From positions 1 through 60,089 of the forward strand of contig JBCDCH010000022.1 in assembly GCA_039182125.1 (NCBI GenBank): a stretch of 60,089 bases of DNA, given 5' to 3'. This DNA is from Planctomycetota bacterium. GTDB lineage: Bacteria > Planctomycetota > Phycisphaerae > Tepidisphaerales > Tepidisphaeraceae. The notes below the pieces were generated by a model, which worked only from the letters and a program-made list of their open reading frames with translations, did not search any database and was not told the DNA's origin. The translations under genes were made by a program, and so were the position numbers. This document shows positions 39,988 to 48,737 of this stretch, in pieces; the stretch's first letter is position 1, and each line of letters starts with the position of its first letter.

Positions 39988-40782
39988 TTACCGACGCCGG
40001 AGCAGGCCCAAGCCCAGCACGCCGAGCAGGCCGAGGCTGGCCGGTTCGGGAACGAACGTCGCCGTCACGGTCAGGAAGTGACCCAGCTCATCGGCGGTGA
40101 AGTCGTCGCCGATCTGACTCGTGCCGAGCCCGTAGTTGATCTCGCCGGAGCCGACGCCGCCGTTCTGGAAGAAGACATTCGTGGTCGGGCTGAAGCCCGT
40201 CGTGAAGTCGAGCACGAAGTCGGTGGTGCCGACGTAAGATCCAAGAACATCCGAATCGATGGCTTCGAAGAAGTCGCGTGCCGAGTCCGGCTCCGATCCG
40301 TCGGGAACGGTCAGCCCAACGCCACTGGTGCCGATGAACGCAGGGACAAAGTTGCTGAACGTGTCCGGTGCGTCGGTGGAGTCATCAAACTGGACGAAAT
40401 AGCTCACACCGGTCGCGTTGCCCTGGCCGACCTGGACGTCGACGCCCGAGTATCCGCGAAGCAGTTGGTCGAGCGAAATCTCGAAGCCGACATTGCCCGG
40501 ATCTTCGACGGTGAAGGCGAGTTGGAAGCTGGAGTTGCCGACGCTGGTTTGCACGACGCCGCCGGTGAAGGCTGCGGTGTTCACCAACTGCGTGGTATGC
40601 GTGAAGCTCACGGCATTGCCGGCGACGCCGACCGGGCCAACGCTGGTCTGGTGAGTCGCGACGTCGAAGACGCCGCTGCTGTTGTCGGTGCTGGTGATGC
40701 CGCTGATATGCGCTGATGCGGTGGCGGCCGACAATGCGACAACGACGGCAGCGAAGCTGCCGCGGGTCAGGATGGTTTGCAT
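39988..40782 (-). CDS. PEP-CTERM sorting domain protein
   Basis: A 264-residue secreted protein. The ATG at 40782 is preceded by GAGGAAACAGAAC (ribosome site) and yields a clear signal peptide (MQTILTRGSFAAVVVALSAATASA). The mature domain is beta-rich (VSFTHTTQLVNTAAFTGGVV, FQLAFTVEDPGNVGFEISLDQLLRGY) without a recognised family. The C-terminus VPEPASLGLLGVLGLGLLRRR is a standard PEP-CTERM signal for exosortase-dependent surface sorting. An upstream in-frame extension to 40857 lacks signal-peptide character. It is transcribed alone with its own terminator. Confidence 0.88.
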   Translation of the reverse strand: MQTILTRGSFAAVVVALSAATASAHISGITSTDNSSGVFDVATHQTSVGPVGVAGNAVSFTHTTQLVNTAAFTGGVVQTSVGNSSFQLAFTVEDPGNVGFEISLDQLLRGYSGVDVQVGQGNATGVSYFVQFDDSTDAPDTFSNFVPAFIGTSGVGLTVPDGSEPDSARDFFEAIDSDVLGSYVGTTDFVLDFTTGFSPTTNVFFQNGGVGSGEINYGLGTSQIGDDFTADELGHFLTVTATFVPEPASLGLLGVLGLGLLRRR

Positions 40783-40939
40783 GTTCTGTTTCCTCGTTAG
40801 AAATCCTCGTGGCCGAACTCCCTCATGCGGCCGCCTATGAGCGTGATGCTCATGCACGCATTGATCAGGCTCGACGCGAACGGAAAGCTCAGGAACCGCG
40901 TGTCGTGCGGTGGGCTGGGTAGTTTGCTACGGTTGCACC

Positions 40940-41434
40940 ATGCGAAATGCAGCGATGATGCTCGGGCTCGGTGTGTTGGTCGGTGGCTGTGCGTTGGTGG
41001 GGCGACCGGAACCCCGGGAGATGGAGGCGATTCGTGGCAGCTTCGCCTACGAGGGCACGTCGATCTCGCCGGCGTTGGTGCAGTTGTTCAGTGCGTTTCC
41101 GACGGAGGTCGGCCCGGTGGTTCACGCGGTGGACCTCACTGCCGCCGGTGTTTCGCCTGGCTTCCCGGCCGGTGTGGACGACGCGGGCTGGATCACCGGC
41201 GAGGACGGTTTCGCGTACCGCGTTGTCGGCCGACTCGATGATGGCACCCATGTGCTTCACACCCGTGGAGCCGGGTACGAGGATGAGCCGACCGAGCGCG
41301 TGGTGTTCGTCGTCTTCGAAGCCCGGTATCGGGCCGACGACACGCCCCGCATCCTGATGCGCTGCACCGGCAACAACCCGATCGCAACCGGCAATACGCC
41401 GGTGATAGTTGGGGATGAGGTCGAGGTGCGGTAA
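40940..41434 (+). CDS. Small lipoprotein of unknown function
   Basis: A 164-residue protein from the ATG at 40940. It begins MRNAAMMLGLGVLVGGCALVG, a lipoprotein signal with lipobox LVGGC, so the cysteine at residue 17 should be lipidated. The remainder is a small acidic domain (SFAYEGTSISPALVQLFSAF, VVFVVFEARYRADDTP) without a known family. Its stop codon overlaps the start of the next gene (TAATG), showing translational coupling with the membrane-anchored hypothetical. Confidence 0.8.
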   Translation: MRNAAMMLGLGVLVGGCALVGRPEPREMEAIRGSFAYEGTSISPALVQLFSAFPTEVGPVVHAVDLTAAGVSPGFPAGVDDAGWITGEDGFAYRVVGRLDDGTHVLHTRGAGYEDEPTERVVFVVFEARYRADDTPRILMRCTGNNPIATGNTPVIVGDEVEVR

Positions 41435-41859
41435 TGCCACGTCGTTCAACAGTCATCCTGTTTAGCGCACTGGTGTTGTTTATCGCAGGCGGAACTGCTT
41501 TTTTGTATTCGTGGTGGACCGACGAGCTTCGGCCAATCCGCGCGGTGATCGGCCGCGGAGAGCAGAACTGGGGCGACGATGCCACGCGAATGCTAGAACG
41601 CGTGGAGTCCCGTTCGGACAATCCCAATCAACTTGCGGAGCGATTAGTCGAAGAATCAGCTGGGTCTCTTGTTGTCGAGGGGTTGCTGATGATGGAGCGG
41701 CACAAGCATCCAAAGCTTGAGCGCTATCTGGGCCGGTTCGCTGATGATGAAAGATGGACTTGGTATCTCGACAGTGTCTGCGACACGGTGATACAAATTC
41801 AAAGTCGTCACTGTGCCACTAGCAGCAACGATCAAGTCGAAAAGCAGCATCAGCGGTGA
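41434..41859 (+). CDS. Membrane-anchored hypothetical protein
   Basis: A 141-residue protein whose ATG overlaps the stop of the lipoprotein gene by one base. A single N-terminal membrane segment (STVILFSALVLFIAGGTAFLYSWW, residues 5-28) is followed by a soluble, helical, charged domain that I do not recognise. The coupled pair probably works together at the membrane. The 3' third is lower in GC than its surroundings. Confidence 0.7.
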   Translation: MPRRSTVILFSALVLFIAGGTAFLYSWWTDELRPIRAVIGRGEQNWGDDATRMLERVESRSDNPNQLAERLVEESAGSLVVEGLLMMERHKHPKLERYLGRFADDERWTWYLDSVCDTVIQIQSRHCATSSNDQVEKQHQR

Positions 41860-41949
41860 GCGGCCAAGTTAATGGGCGACACAGGTGTTTCGTAACCGCA
41901 GGACTCAGTATTATTTGGGGGCAAAGGTACGCAGTGATGCGAACACGGC

Positions 41950-43293
41950 TCAGACCAGCACTTCGCGTTCGATGTACTTGGTGTCGACGTCGCCGGCTTG
42001 GAAGTTCTTGTCGTCGAGGAGGCGCAGGTGCAGGGGGATCGTCGTGGCAATTGGGCCGATCTGGAACTCGTTGAGGGCGCGCTTGCTGGTGGCGATGGCT
42101 TCGGCACGGGTGGGGCGGTGGCAGATGAGCTTGCCGATCATCGAGTCGTAGTTGGGCGGGATGCGATAGCCGGCGTGGGCGTGGGTGTCGAGGCGGACGC
42201 CGGGGCCGCCGGGGGCGATGTAGGTTTCGAGCGTGCCGGGCTGGGGGGCGAAGTTGCGGCTCGGGTCTTCGGCGTTGATGCGGCACTCGATCGCGTGCCC
42301 GGTGAGCGTGATGTCCTTCTGCTTGAACGGCAACTCCTCGCCGGCGGCGACGCGGATCATCGTTTGGATCAGGTCGACGCCGGTGACCATCTCGGTGACC
42401 GGATGCTCGACCTGGATGCGGGCGTTGACTTCGAGCAAGTAAAAATTCTTGTCGTCGTCGAGCAGGAACTCGACCGTGCCCGCGCCGCTGTAGTCCGCTT
42501 CCTTCGCCAGCCGCACGGCACTCTCGCATAGTGAGTTGCGCGTCTTCGGATCGAGCACCGGGCAGGGGGCTTCCTCGATGAGCTTCTGATGGCGCCGCTG
42601 CATGGAGCAGTCGCGTTCGTAGAGGTGCACCGCGTTGCCGTGGCGGTCGGCGATGATCTGCACCTCGACGTGCTTGCCCTTTTCGATGAACTTCTCGAGG
42701 TAGACCGCGGGGTTCTTGAACGCGGCCTCTGCTTCCTGCATCGCTTGGCCGACGGCGTTGCGGAGGGATTGCTCGTTGGTGGCGACGCGCATGCCGCGCC
42801 CGCCGCCGCCGGCGCTGGCCTTGACGATGACGGGGTAGCCGATCTTCTTGGCGACGTCGATGGCTTCCTGTTCGTCTTCGAGCGCGCCCTCGGAGCCGGG
42901 GACGGTGGGGGTCTTGGCCTTGCGGGCGATGCGTTTGCAGTTGACCTTGTCGCCGAGGTTGCGCATCGCCTCGCCGGAGGGGCCGATGAACTCGATCTTG
43001 CACTCACGACAGATGTCGGCGAAGGCGGCGTTCTCCGCGAGGAAGCCGTAGCCGGGGTGGATGGCTTCTGCGCCGGTGATTTCGGCGGCGGCGATGATGC
43101 GCGGGATGTTCAGGTACGAATCGCCGGCCGGGCCTTTGCCGATGCAGACCGCTTCGTCGGCGAGTTGCAGGTACGACGCCTCGGCGTCGGCCTCGGAGTA
43201 GACGCACACCGGCGAGACGCCCATCTCGCGACAGGCCCGGATGATCCGAAGCGCGATCTCCCCACGGTTGGCGATGAGAATGCGATTGAACAT
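41950..43293 (-). CDS. accC: Acetyl-CoA carboxylase, biotin carboxylase subunit
   Basis: This is the ATP-grasp subunit that carboxylates biotin on AccB in the first step of fatty-acid synthesis. At 447 residues it equals the E. coli enzyme. Visible are the N-terminal [17 protein letters not shown], the ATP-binding glycine loop [15 protein letters not shown], the catalytic region [16 protein letters not shown] written here as [14 protein letters not shown], and [16 protein letters not shown]. It starts 4 bases after the accB stop codon and is the last gene of a pepP-accB-accC operon. Confidence 0.98.
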   Translation of the reverse strand: MFNRILIANRGEIALRIIRACREMGVSPVCVYSEADAEASYLQLADEAVCIGKGPAGDSYLNIPRIIAAAEITGAEAIHPGYGFLAENAAFADICRECKIEFIGPSGEAMRNLGDKVNCKRIARKAKTPTVPGSEGALEDEQEAIDVAKKIGYPVIVKASAGGGGRGMRVATNEQSLRNAVGQAMQEAEAAFKNPAVYLEKFIEKGKHVEVQIIADRHGNAVHLYERDCSMQRRHQKLIEEAPCPVLDPKTRNSLCESAVRLAKEADYSGAGTVEFLLDDDKNFYLLEVNARIQVEHPVTEMVTGVDLIQTMIRVAAGEELPFKQKDITLTGHAIECRINAEDPSRNFAPQPGTLETYIAPGGPGVRLDTHAHAGYRIPPNYDSMIGKLICHRPTRAEAIATSKRALNEFQIGPIATTIPLHLRLLDDKNFQAGDVDTKYIEREVLV

Positions 43294-43297
43294 GCGC

Positions 43298-43885
43298 TTA
43301 CGCCTTCACCAGGAACAGAGTCTGCCCGTACTCGACGGAGTCGCCGGCCTTCACGAGGATCTTGGCGATCTCGCCGGTGGTTTCGGCTTTGATGTTGTTG
43401 AAGACCTTCATCGCTTCGATGATGCAGACGTCGGTGTCGGAGGTGACTTTGGAGCCAACGGTGACGAAGTCCTTGGCGTCGGGGTTGGGGGCGGCGTAGA
43501 AGGTGCCGACCATGGGACTCTTGATGGGCGTGAGTCCGGCGGTGTCGTCAGCGGCTTCGGCGGGGGCAGGCGGAGGCGTCGAAGCCGCGGGGGCAACCGG
43601 CGCGGGAGCCGGGGGCGCCGCGGTCGGTGCCGGTGCGGCGACCGGCGCGGTCTGCGTGATCTGCCCGCGACGAAGGTAGATGCGTTGCTCGCCGTCGCGC
43701 AGGTTGAGAAGGGAAAGGTCGTTGTCGGACATGAGCTTGCCGAGTTGCTCGAGCAGGTTCAGGTCCATCGGCGAGCCGGGCTTGGCCAGGGACTTCGCTG
43801 CGGGCTTTGTCGCGGCCGACTTCTTCGGCGCGGCTTTTCCGATCGGCTTGCGGGCCGGACGTTTGGTGACTTTCTTCTTGCTCAA
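43298..43885 (-). CDS. accB: Biotin carboxyl carrier protein of acetyl-CoA carboxylase
   Basis: It carries the biotin that shuttles CO2 between AccC and the carboxyltransferase. The C-terminal biotinyl domain contains [10 protein letters not shown], with K160 as the biotinylated lysine. Before it comes a long Ala/Pro linker (about 45 residues), and the N-terminus is basic and Lys/Ala-rich ([25 protein letters not shown]), longer than in E. coli. I chose the TTG at 43885 because GGAG lies six bases before it. The frame continues to another TTG at 43936, which has no ribosome site and nearly overlaps pepP. It forms an operon with pepP upstream and accC downstream. Confidence 0.95.
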   Translation of the reverse strand: MSKKKVTKRPARKPIGKAAPKKSAATKPAAKSLAKPGSPMDLNLLEQLGKLMSDNDLSLLNLRDGEQRIYLRRGQITQTAPVAAPAPTAAPPAPAPVAPAASTPPPAPAEAADDTAGLTPIKSPMVGTFYAAPNPDAKDFVTVGSKVTSDTDVCIIEAMKVFNNIKAETTGEIAKILVKAGDSVEYGQTLFLVKA

Positions 43886-43932
43886 CGGTGACTCCAAATG
43901 ACTGTGAAGTGCGGTGACTGCGGCGGACGGAC

Positions 43933-45069
43933 TCAACCGATGTGGCAGTCCTCGAACCCGCGGGGCAGGGTGCTGAGCACTTCGCAGCCGCTGTGGGTGA
44001 TCAGTACGTCGTCTTCGATGCGAACACCGCCGATGCCAGGCAGGTAAATGCCCGGCTCGACCGTGACAACCATGCCGGGCCGAAGCTCATCGACCGGCTC
44101 GGTCTTGCGGAGCGACGGGAGTTCGTGAATGTCGAGACCGATGCCGTGGCCGAGGCTGTGGCCGAACTTCGGCCCGTAGCCAGCTTTCTCGATGTGCTTG
44201 CGTGCGATGCCGTCGGCTTCCTGCGTCGAGACGCCCGGCCGGAGGAACGCGATGGCTTTCTCCTGGGCTTCGAGAACGATCTTGTGAATCTTCTTCACCT
44301 CGGGGGCGACCCGGCCGATGACGAAGGTCCGCGTCAGGTCCGAGCAATAGCCCCCCAGCCGGCAGCCCCAGTCGAAGAGCAACGGCTCGTCGGGTTTCAC
44401 CAGCACATCCTTGGGGCCGTAGTGCGGCAGGGCGCTGTTCTCGGCCGTCGCGACGATCGGCTCGAAGCTCGTCCCGTCCGCCCCGCGGCTGCGCAACTCG
44501 CTGATGAGCAAGCCCGCGAGATACGCCTCGGTGACGCCCGGCTCGATCGAATCGCGGATCGCCTCGAATGACTCCTCGGCCAGCGCGACGCTTTTGCGGA
44601 GCAGGCCGATCTCGTGGTCGTCCTTCACCTTTCGCTGGTTGAGCATCACGTCTTCCAGTGGCACCAACTCGGCGTCGGGGTCGATCTCGGCGAGCTGCTT
44701 GCGGATGGTCTGGATTTGGCCGTAGGTGTAGGTGTTGGCGTCGAAGCCGATGCGTTTGGCTTCGACTTCGCCGATCAGCTCGGCGAGGGCGAGAGGCATC
44801 TTCTTGTCGCCGCGGACCAGCAGCTTGAGCCAGCCCGCTTCCTGGTTGGCTTGTTCCTCGTAGCGAAAGTCCGTGACGAGATGGATCAGACCGTTGGAAC
44901 GGAAAACGACCACGCTGTCGTGGCCGGTGAAGTTGGTCAGGTATTGGCAATCAGGGGCGTGGTTCACCAGCAGGCAGTCGAGCTTGAGCGCTTCGAGGGC
45001 CTTCTTGAGGTTGCGGTGGCGGGCCTTGAGGTAGGCCTTGGCTCGGGCGACGGGCTTGGCGACGGGCAT
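43933..45069 (-). CDS. pepP: Xaa-Pro aminopeptidase (M24 family)
   Basis: A dimetal peptidase that removes N-terminal residues ahead of proline. With the ATG at 45069 it has 378 residues. The five metal ligands of the pita-bread fold are D233 and D244 (LLFDWGCRLGGYCSDLTRTF), H308 (GHSLGHGIG), E338 (VVTVEPGIY) and E352 (GVRIEDDVL). An N-terminal creatinase-like domain precedes them. Many bacteria have this peptidase directly upstream of efp or accBC. Here efp is missing from the usual spot and accB follows directly after 47 bases. Confidence 0.93.
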   Translation of the reverse strand: MPVAKPVARAKAYLKARHRNLKKALEALKLDCLLVNHAPDCQYLTNFTGHDSVVVFRSNGLIHLVTDFRYEEQANQEAGWLKLLVRGDKKMPLALAELIGEVEAKRIGFDANTYTYGQIQTIRKQLAEIDPDAELVPLEDVMLNQRKVKDDHEIGLLRKSVALAEESFEAIRDSIEPGVTEAYLAGLLISELRSRGADGTSFEPIVATAENSALPHYGPKDVLVKPDEPLLFDWGCRLGGYCSDLTRTFVIGRVAPEVKKIHKIVLEAQEKAIAFLRPGVSTQEADGIARKHIEKAGYGPKFGHSLGHGIGLDIHELPSLRKTEPVDELRPGMVVTVEPGIYLPGIGGVRIEDDVLITHSGCEVLSTLPRGFEDCHIG

Positions 45070-45136
45070 GGTGGTGGGGTTGCCGCTGGCGGCGAGGTGC
45101 GGGTGCAGCCGCGACCATATTCGGCGGCCCATGACG

Positions 45137-45171
45137 GATCAAACGTTGCGATCAAACGCCGCGATCAAACG
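45137..45171. repeat. Three direct repeats, 13-bp period, between divergent genes
   Basis: GATCAAACG occurs at 45137, 45150 and 45163, with TTGC and CCGC filling the gaps, so the period is exactly 13 bp. The block lies between the pepP start (45069, reverse) and the PilZ gene start (45240, forward). Evenly spaced direct copies in a divergent promoter region suggest a regulator-binding array. Confidence 0.6.
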
Positions 45172-45239
45172 GGGCCGGCATTCTCGCGAGCGGCCTTCAG
45201 CGGCCCGTCGATCGGTCCGATGCGCCGCGTGGAGACCCC

Positions 45240-45644
45240 GTGAAGCACCTATCGGCCGAAAATTTGCTCGAAATCGTCCGCAGCCTCCGCAGTGACGTCG
45301 ACCAAGCCCAGCGCCGCCGACAGCCGCGCGTCGGCATGCGGCACACGGTCCGCCTCATCCCCTGCGACCCGGCCCAGATTCCGCTGCCCGAACATGCCGA
45401 GCGAGCGTGGGTGCGCGACGTGTCCCGAAAGGGTCTCGGGCTACTCGTCGGGCAGACGTTCGAGTTGGATCAAACCGTGCTCCTGGAGATCTCCAGCGAT
45501 ACCCACGGCGGCATCGCCCACCTGCTCGGCCGTGTCGTCCGGTGCGAGGAGATCAGCTCCGATAACTGCCACGTCGGTATCGAGCTCATTCTCGACACCC
45601 CGCAGGACGAGATCGCCAAGCTGACCGACCGCATCCCGGCGTAA
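45240..45644 (+). CDS. PilZ domain protein
   Basis: A 134-residue single-domain protein starting at a GTG. The cyclic-di-GMP-binding motifs are RRRQPRVGMRH (RxxxR type, residues 25-35) and DVSRKGLGL (D/NxSxxG, about residue 60), followed by the expected beta barrel (LLEISSDTHGGIAHLLGRVVRCE). A short N-terminal helix precedes the domain. PilZ proteins sense cyclic-di-GMP and alter motility, adhesion or exopolysaccharide, though here the target is unknown. The pseudopilin genes 2 kb downstream are a tempting but unproven connection. Confidence 0.85.
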   Translation: MKHLSAENLLEIVRSLRSDVDQAQRRRQPRVGMRHTVRLIPCDPAQIPLPEHAERAWVRDVSRKGLGLLVGQTFELDQTVLLEISSDTHGGIAHLLGRVVRCEEISSDNCHVGIELILDTPQDEIAKLTDRIPA

Positions 45645-45688
45645 TCGCGCGGGTTCAACCCGTTGGGTGTCGGTGTTATCTTCAGGGA

Positions 45689-47035
45689 ATGCTACTGCTC
45701 GCCTTGTTTCTTGTCGCCGACCTGTCGCTTTTCACCGCCGATCCGGAAACGGTGGCGGAGCTCGAGAAGAAGCTGGACGAAGGTGCCCCGTGGGTCGACG
45801 AGTTCGGCCAGCCGACGGCGGGGGCGTGGGAGGGGAAGGTTGAAGAAGCTGTAGAGCTTGTGGCCCCTTTCGTCAACGACACTCCGTTGGTCGGTGAAGA
45901 GTTTGACCTGATACCCGCAGCGTGGAAGTGGGACGCTGCTCGGAAGCTTTTTCTCTTTGATGACGAACCACGGTTGTACGTCGGTGTCGGCTCGGAAGGC
46001 TTTCTGCCGTTCACGCCTGTTGATGGCCGCGAGTTTCTCTTCGACGGACTGGGCGAGCTGAATCCTGTCGCGACAGCGGTGAATCCCTATGAGCGTGTAG
46101 GCGATTTGGGGATGCGGTATGTTTCCCACCACTGGTCAAATCTGTTACAGCGCTACCCGGATGGATTGAGTCGATGGTCGACCGAACTCGAAGTCACACT
46201 CGCTCAGGCTGGGTTTAGCGGACTTGGTCCGGACATGACATTCACGAGCGGAGACACTCCGTCGATGATCTCACTCGTCAGAAACGACGATCCTCGCGTG
46301 ATCGCGCTTGCGATGGCCCTTGGGGAAGGCGCGGTTGCATGCCTCATCGACGAAGAGAGAGTCCCGTACTTCGTGCCGACTCAAGAAGTCATGGCCGGCG
46401 GTGATTCGCCAGTGAAACGAATGCTTCTCGAAGCGTTGCACACAGAGAGTTATGCCGGTGACGGCGATGCTCTAATGAAGGAGTACGACGTGACATCTGT
46501 ACGTCAACTCGCTCGTGCCTCCGTCGAACTGAACCCAGAAGACCTTGCTACAGCACGACGTATTCATGCCTCATTGGTGCGTGACGCCATCCATGTGGAG
46601 ATGCAGTCTGTGGGCGTTTCGACGCCAATCTTCGCCGAAGCTCCCGGTTTCGATGGCCTCATCCACCGCGGCGATGTCGTCCCCGAAGATCTCGAAGGAC
46701 CGATCATCCAAATCGTCACCCTTCCTATGGCCGGGCCTGGCTTTGCGGGGATGTCGGAGGACGAAGCGGTCAAGCGTTGGCGGGCGGCGGTGCGACATGC
46801 CCGGGAGGATGAGCGGATCGTCGCGGTGTTGTGGGGGCGGTTTTGGGATGATCCGGTGACGGGGATCGGGCCGAAGACGGACGACATCCGTCTCGTGCAA
46901 GGCCGGGCCGAGGCGGCGGGGCTGTGGGACGTCACCGGCCGACCCAAGCTCTCGCTCTTGAGACGGTTGAACGCCAAGACCGATCCCACGGACCCACCGG
47001 CGGAAGAGTCACAGGTGGACGATGAGCGAGAGTGA
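45689..47035 (+). CDS. Hypothetical secreted or membrane-attached protein
   Basis: A 448-residue protein with a short hydrophobic N-terminus (MLLLALFLVADLSLFTA) that could be a signal peptide. The rest is acidic and mixed alpha/beta. I recognise no domain or motif. The segment from about 45930 to 46700 uses visibly more AT-ending codons than the flanking genes, hinting at faster evolution or transfer. The last 14 bases overlap the start of thiL in another frame, so the two are translationally coupled. Confidence 0.7.
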   Translation: MLLLALFLVADLSLFTADPETVAELEKKLDEGAPWVDEFGQPTAGAWEGKVEEAVELVAPFVNDTPLVGEEFDLIPAAWKWDAARKLFLFDDEPRLYVGVGSEGFLPFTPVDGREFLFDGLGELNPVATAVNPYERVGDLGMRYVSHHWSNLLQRYPDGLSRWSTELEVTLAQAGFSGLGPDMTFTSGDTPSMISLVRNDDPRVIALAMALGEGAVACLIDEERVPYFVPTQEVMAGGDSPVKRMLLEALHTESYAGDGDALMKEYDVTSVRQLARASVELNPEDLATARRIHASLVRDAIHVEMQSVGVSTPIFAEAPGFDGLIHRGDVVPEDLEGPIIQIVTLPMAGPGFAGMSEDEAVKRWRAAVRHAREDERIVAVLWGRFWDDPVTGIGPKTDDIRLVQGRAEAAGLWDVTGRPKLSLLRRLNAKTDPTDPPAEESQVDDERE

Positions 47036-47861
47036 CTTTCATCGCTGGCTCGCCGATCGGCAACGCGCGAGTCGACACGTGCCGATGCCGGCCGGGGACG
47101 ACCTGGCCGGCATCGCGGTGCCTTCGGGCATGCTTCTCGCCGGCTCCGATCAGGTTCTCGAAGGCGTGCATTTCGAGAAGTGGACTGACCCGGTCCTGGT
47201 CGGCCGCAAGGCAATGAACCGGAACCTCTCCGACGTTGCGGCGATGGGGGCGCTGCCTCACGCGGCGATCGTCACCGCCGCCTTGCCGACCGGCTACGGG
47301 CTGGAGAACGCCAAACAACTTTACCTCGGCCTCGAAGCCGCGGCGGCGGTGTTCGACTGCCCGATCGTCGGCGGGGACACGGGTAGTTGGAACGGCCCTT
47401 TGGCGCTCTCGGTGACGATTCTGGCCGATCCGGCGGGGTTCACGCCCATCACGCGTCGCGGTGCCAGGCCCGGCGACGGGCTGTTCGTCACCGGGCCGTT
47501 GGGCGATTCGCTCGCTTCGGGCCGGCACATGACCTTCAGCCCCCGCATCCGCGAGGCCCGTCGGCTGGTGCGGACGTCCGAAATCCACGCCATGATCGAC
47601 CTCTCCGACGGCCTGACCCGCGATCTACCCAGGCTTTGCACTGCTTCGGGCGTTGGTGCCGACCTCGAATCGGACCAAATCCCGTGCAACGCCACCCTCG
47701 AAGCGGCTCTGAACGATGGGGAGGACTACGAACTGCTCCTCGCCGCCCCTGCGATCGCCGACGGCTGCGGCGTGGCCCGAATCGGCACGGTGACGGCCGA
47801 ACCGGTCGTGCGGATCGACGGTCAGCCCCTGCCCCCGGGCGGCTGGGAACACGGCCTGTAA
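47022..47861 (+). CDS. thiL: Thiamine-monophosphate kinase
   Basis: It phosphorylates thiamine monophosphate to the active diphosphate, the last step of thiamine synthesis. Family motifs are in order: PAGDDLAGI (metal and nucleotide, near residue 25), NRNLSDVAAMGA, VGGDT, LSDGLTRDLPRL and NDGEDYELL. The length of 279 residues is somewhat below the usual 310-330, because the N-terminus is short. The ATG at 47022 is inside the end of the preceding gene. No other thi genes are nearby. Confidence 0.93.
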   Translation: MSESDFHRWLADRQRASRHVPMPAGDDLAGIAVPSGMLLAGSDQVLEGVHFEKWTDPVLVGRKAMNRNLSDVAAMGALPHAAIVTAALPTGYGLENAKQLYLGLEAAAAVFDCPIVGGDTGSWNGPLALSVTILADPAGFTPITRRGARPGDGLFVTGPLGDSLASGRHMTFSPRIREARRLVRTSEIHAMIDLSDGLTRDLPRLCTASGVGADLESDQIPCNATLEAALNDGEDYELLLAAPAIADGCGVARIGTVTAEPVVRIDGQPLPPGGWEHGL

Positions 47862-47900
47862 CACCCCGTTCGGTGGACATTGCGAACCGTTCGGGCGACC

Positions 47901-48737
47901 ATGCCTGCCATGCGCCACCCTCAACGACCGCCACGCCGTCGGCGGCACCATCCCGGGTCCGCCGGCTTTACGCTCATCGAACTGCTGGTGGTCATCGGCA
48001 TCATCGCGCTGCTGACCGTCGCCCTGGTCGTCGGCTTGTCAGGCGCGTCCGGCGCGGCTCAGGAACGCGCGACAAACCTGACGCTCGAAAAGCTACGCAC
48101 CATGACCGACGAGGCCGAGCGGTCGATCGGGAGTGCGTTCTACGGCATTGGTGGAGCGGTCGGCTTTCGTTATGACGGTGCAACAGTCGGTACGCCTCCC
48201 AATCAGGTAAAGACCCTTTCCGCCGTCAACGCAGGCCAACTTGATCCGGCCGTCGCCGCAGGGGAATCGGCTTTCTTCGCGACGGAAGCAATGCGTGACA
48301 CGCTGGCCATCATGGCTTCATTGCAAACTGTCCCCACCAACGTCGATGTTCTGTCGGCATTGGATGACTCAGAACGATTTCCGATCGGGATCGACACATC
48401 CAATGCGACAGCGATTGATGGATTGATTCAAGATCCGGGGCCATCGGGCGATACATTGGCGCCGTCGATCCAAGATCGCATGTTGCTCGTCTCCGATGCC
48501 TGGGGATTCCCAATCATCTACTGCCCCGGCACAGGTGACCCTTCCGGTATTGGCGTAACGTCGGTCGTTGGCGATGCTGGCGGGCTGACCAATGTCCTGA
48601 CTGAGAGTGGAGGCAACGTCACGGTGATCTCTTCCAATGGCAAAGGTTTTTGGGTCTCGCCCGGACCGGACGGGCTATATCAAACTGATGCCGACAACGT
48701 CTATTCGACCGAAGTGAAAATCGAGCCGGTGGATTAA
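47901..48737 (+). CDS. Pseudopilin, type II secretion/type IV pilus-like (GspG/H-type)
   Basis: A 278-residue protein. After a long basic leader (PQRPPRRRRHHPGSAG) comes the prepilin peptidase site and helix G-FTLIELLVVIGIIALLTVALVVGL, with Glu at +5 as required for assembly. A coiled N-terminal helix (AAQERATNLTLEKLRTMTDEAE) and a globular C-terminus follow. The C-terminal YCPGTGDPSGIG and FWVSPGPDGLYQTDADNVYS, naming a result with Asp and Gly, resemble the end of GspG-like proteins of planctomycetes. A second possible ATG is at 47910. Its stop is directly followed by the next pseudopilin start, the first join of a five-gene cluster. Confidence 0.87.
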   Translation: MPAMRHPQRPPRRRRHHPGSAGFTLIELLVVIGIIALLTVALVVGLSGASGAAQERATNLTLEKLRTMTDEAERSIGSAFYGIGGAVGFRYDGATVGTPPNQVKTLSAVNAGQLDPAVAAGESAFFATEAMRDTLAIMASLQTVPTNVDVLSALDDSERFPIGIDTSNATAIDGLIQDPGPSGDTLAPSIQDRMLLVSDAWGFPIIYCPGTGDPSGIGVTSVVGDAGGLTNVLTESGGNVTVISSNGKGFWVSPGPDGLYQTDADNVYSTEVKIEPVD

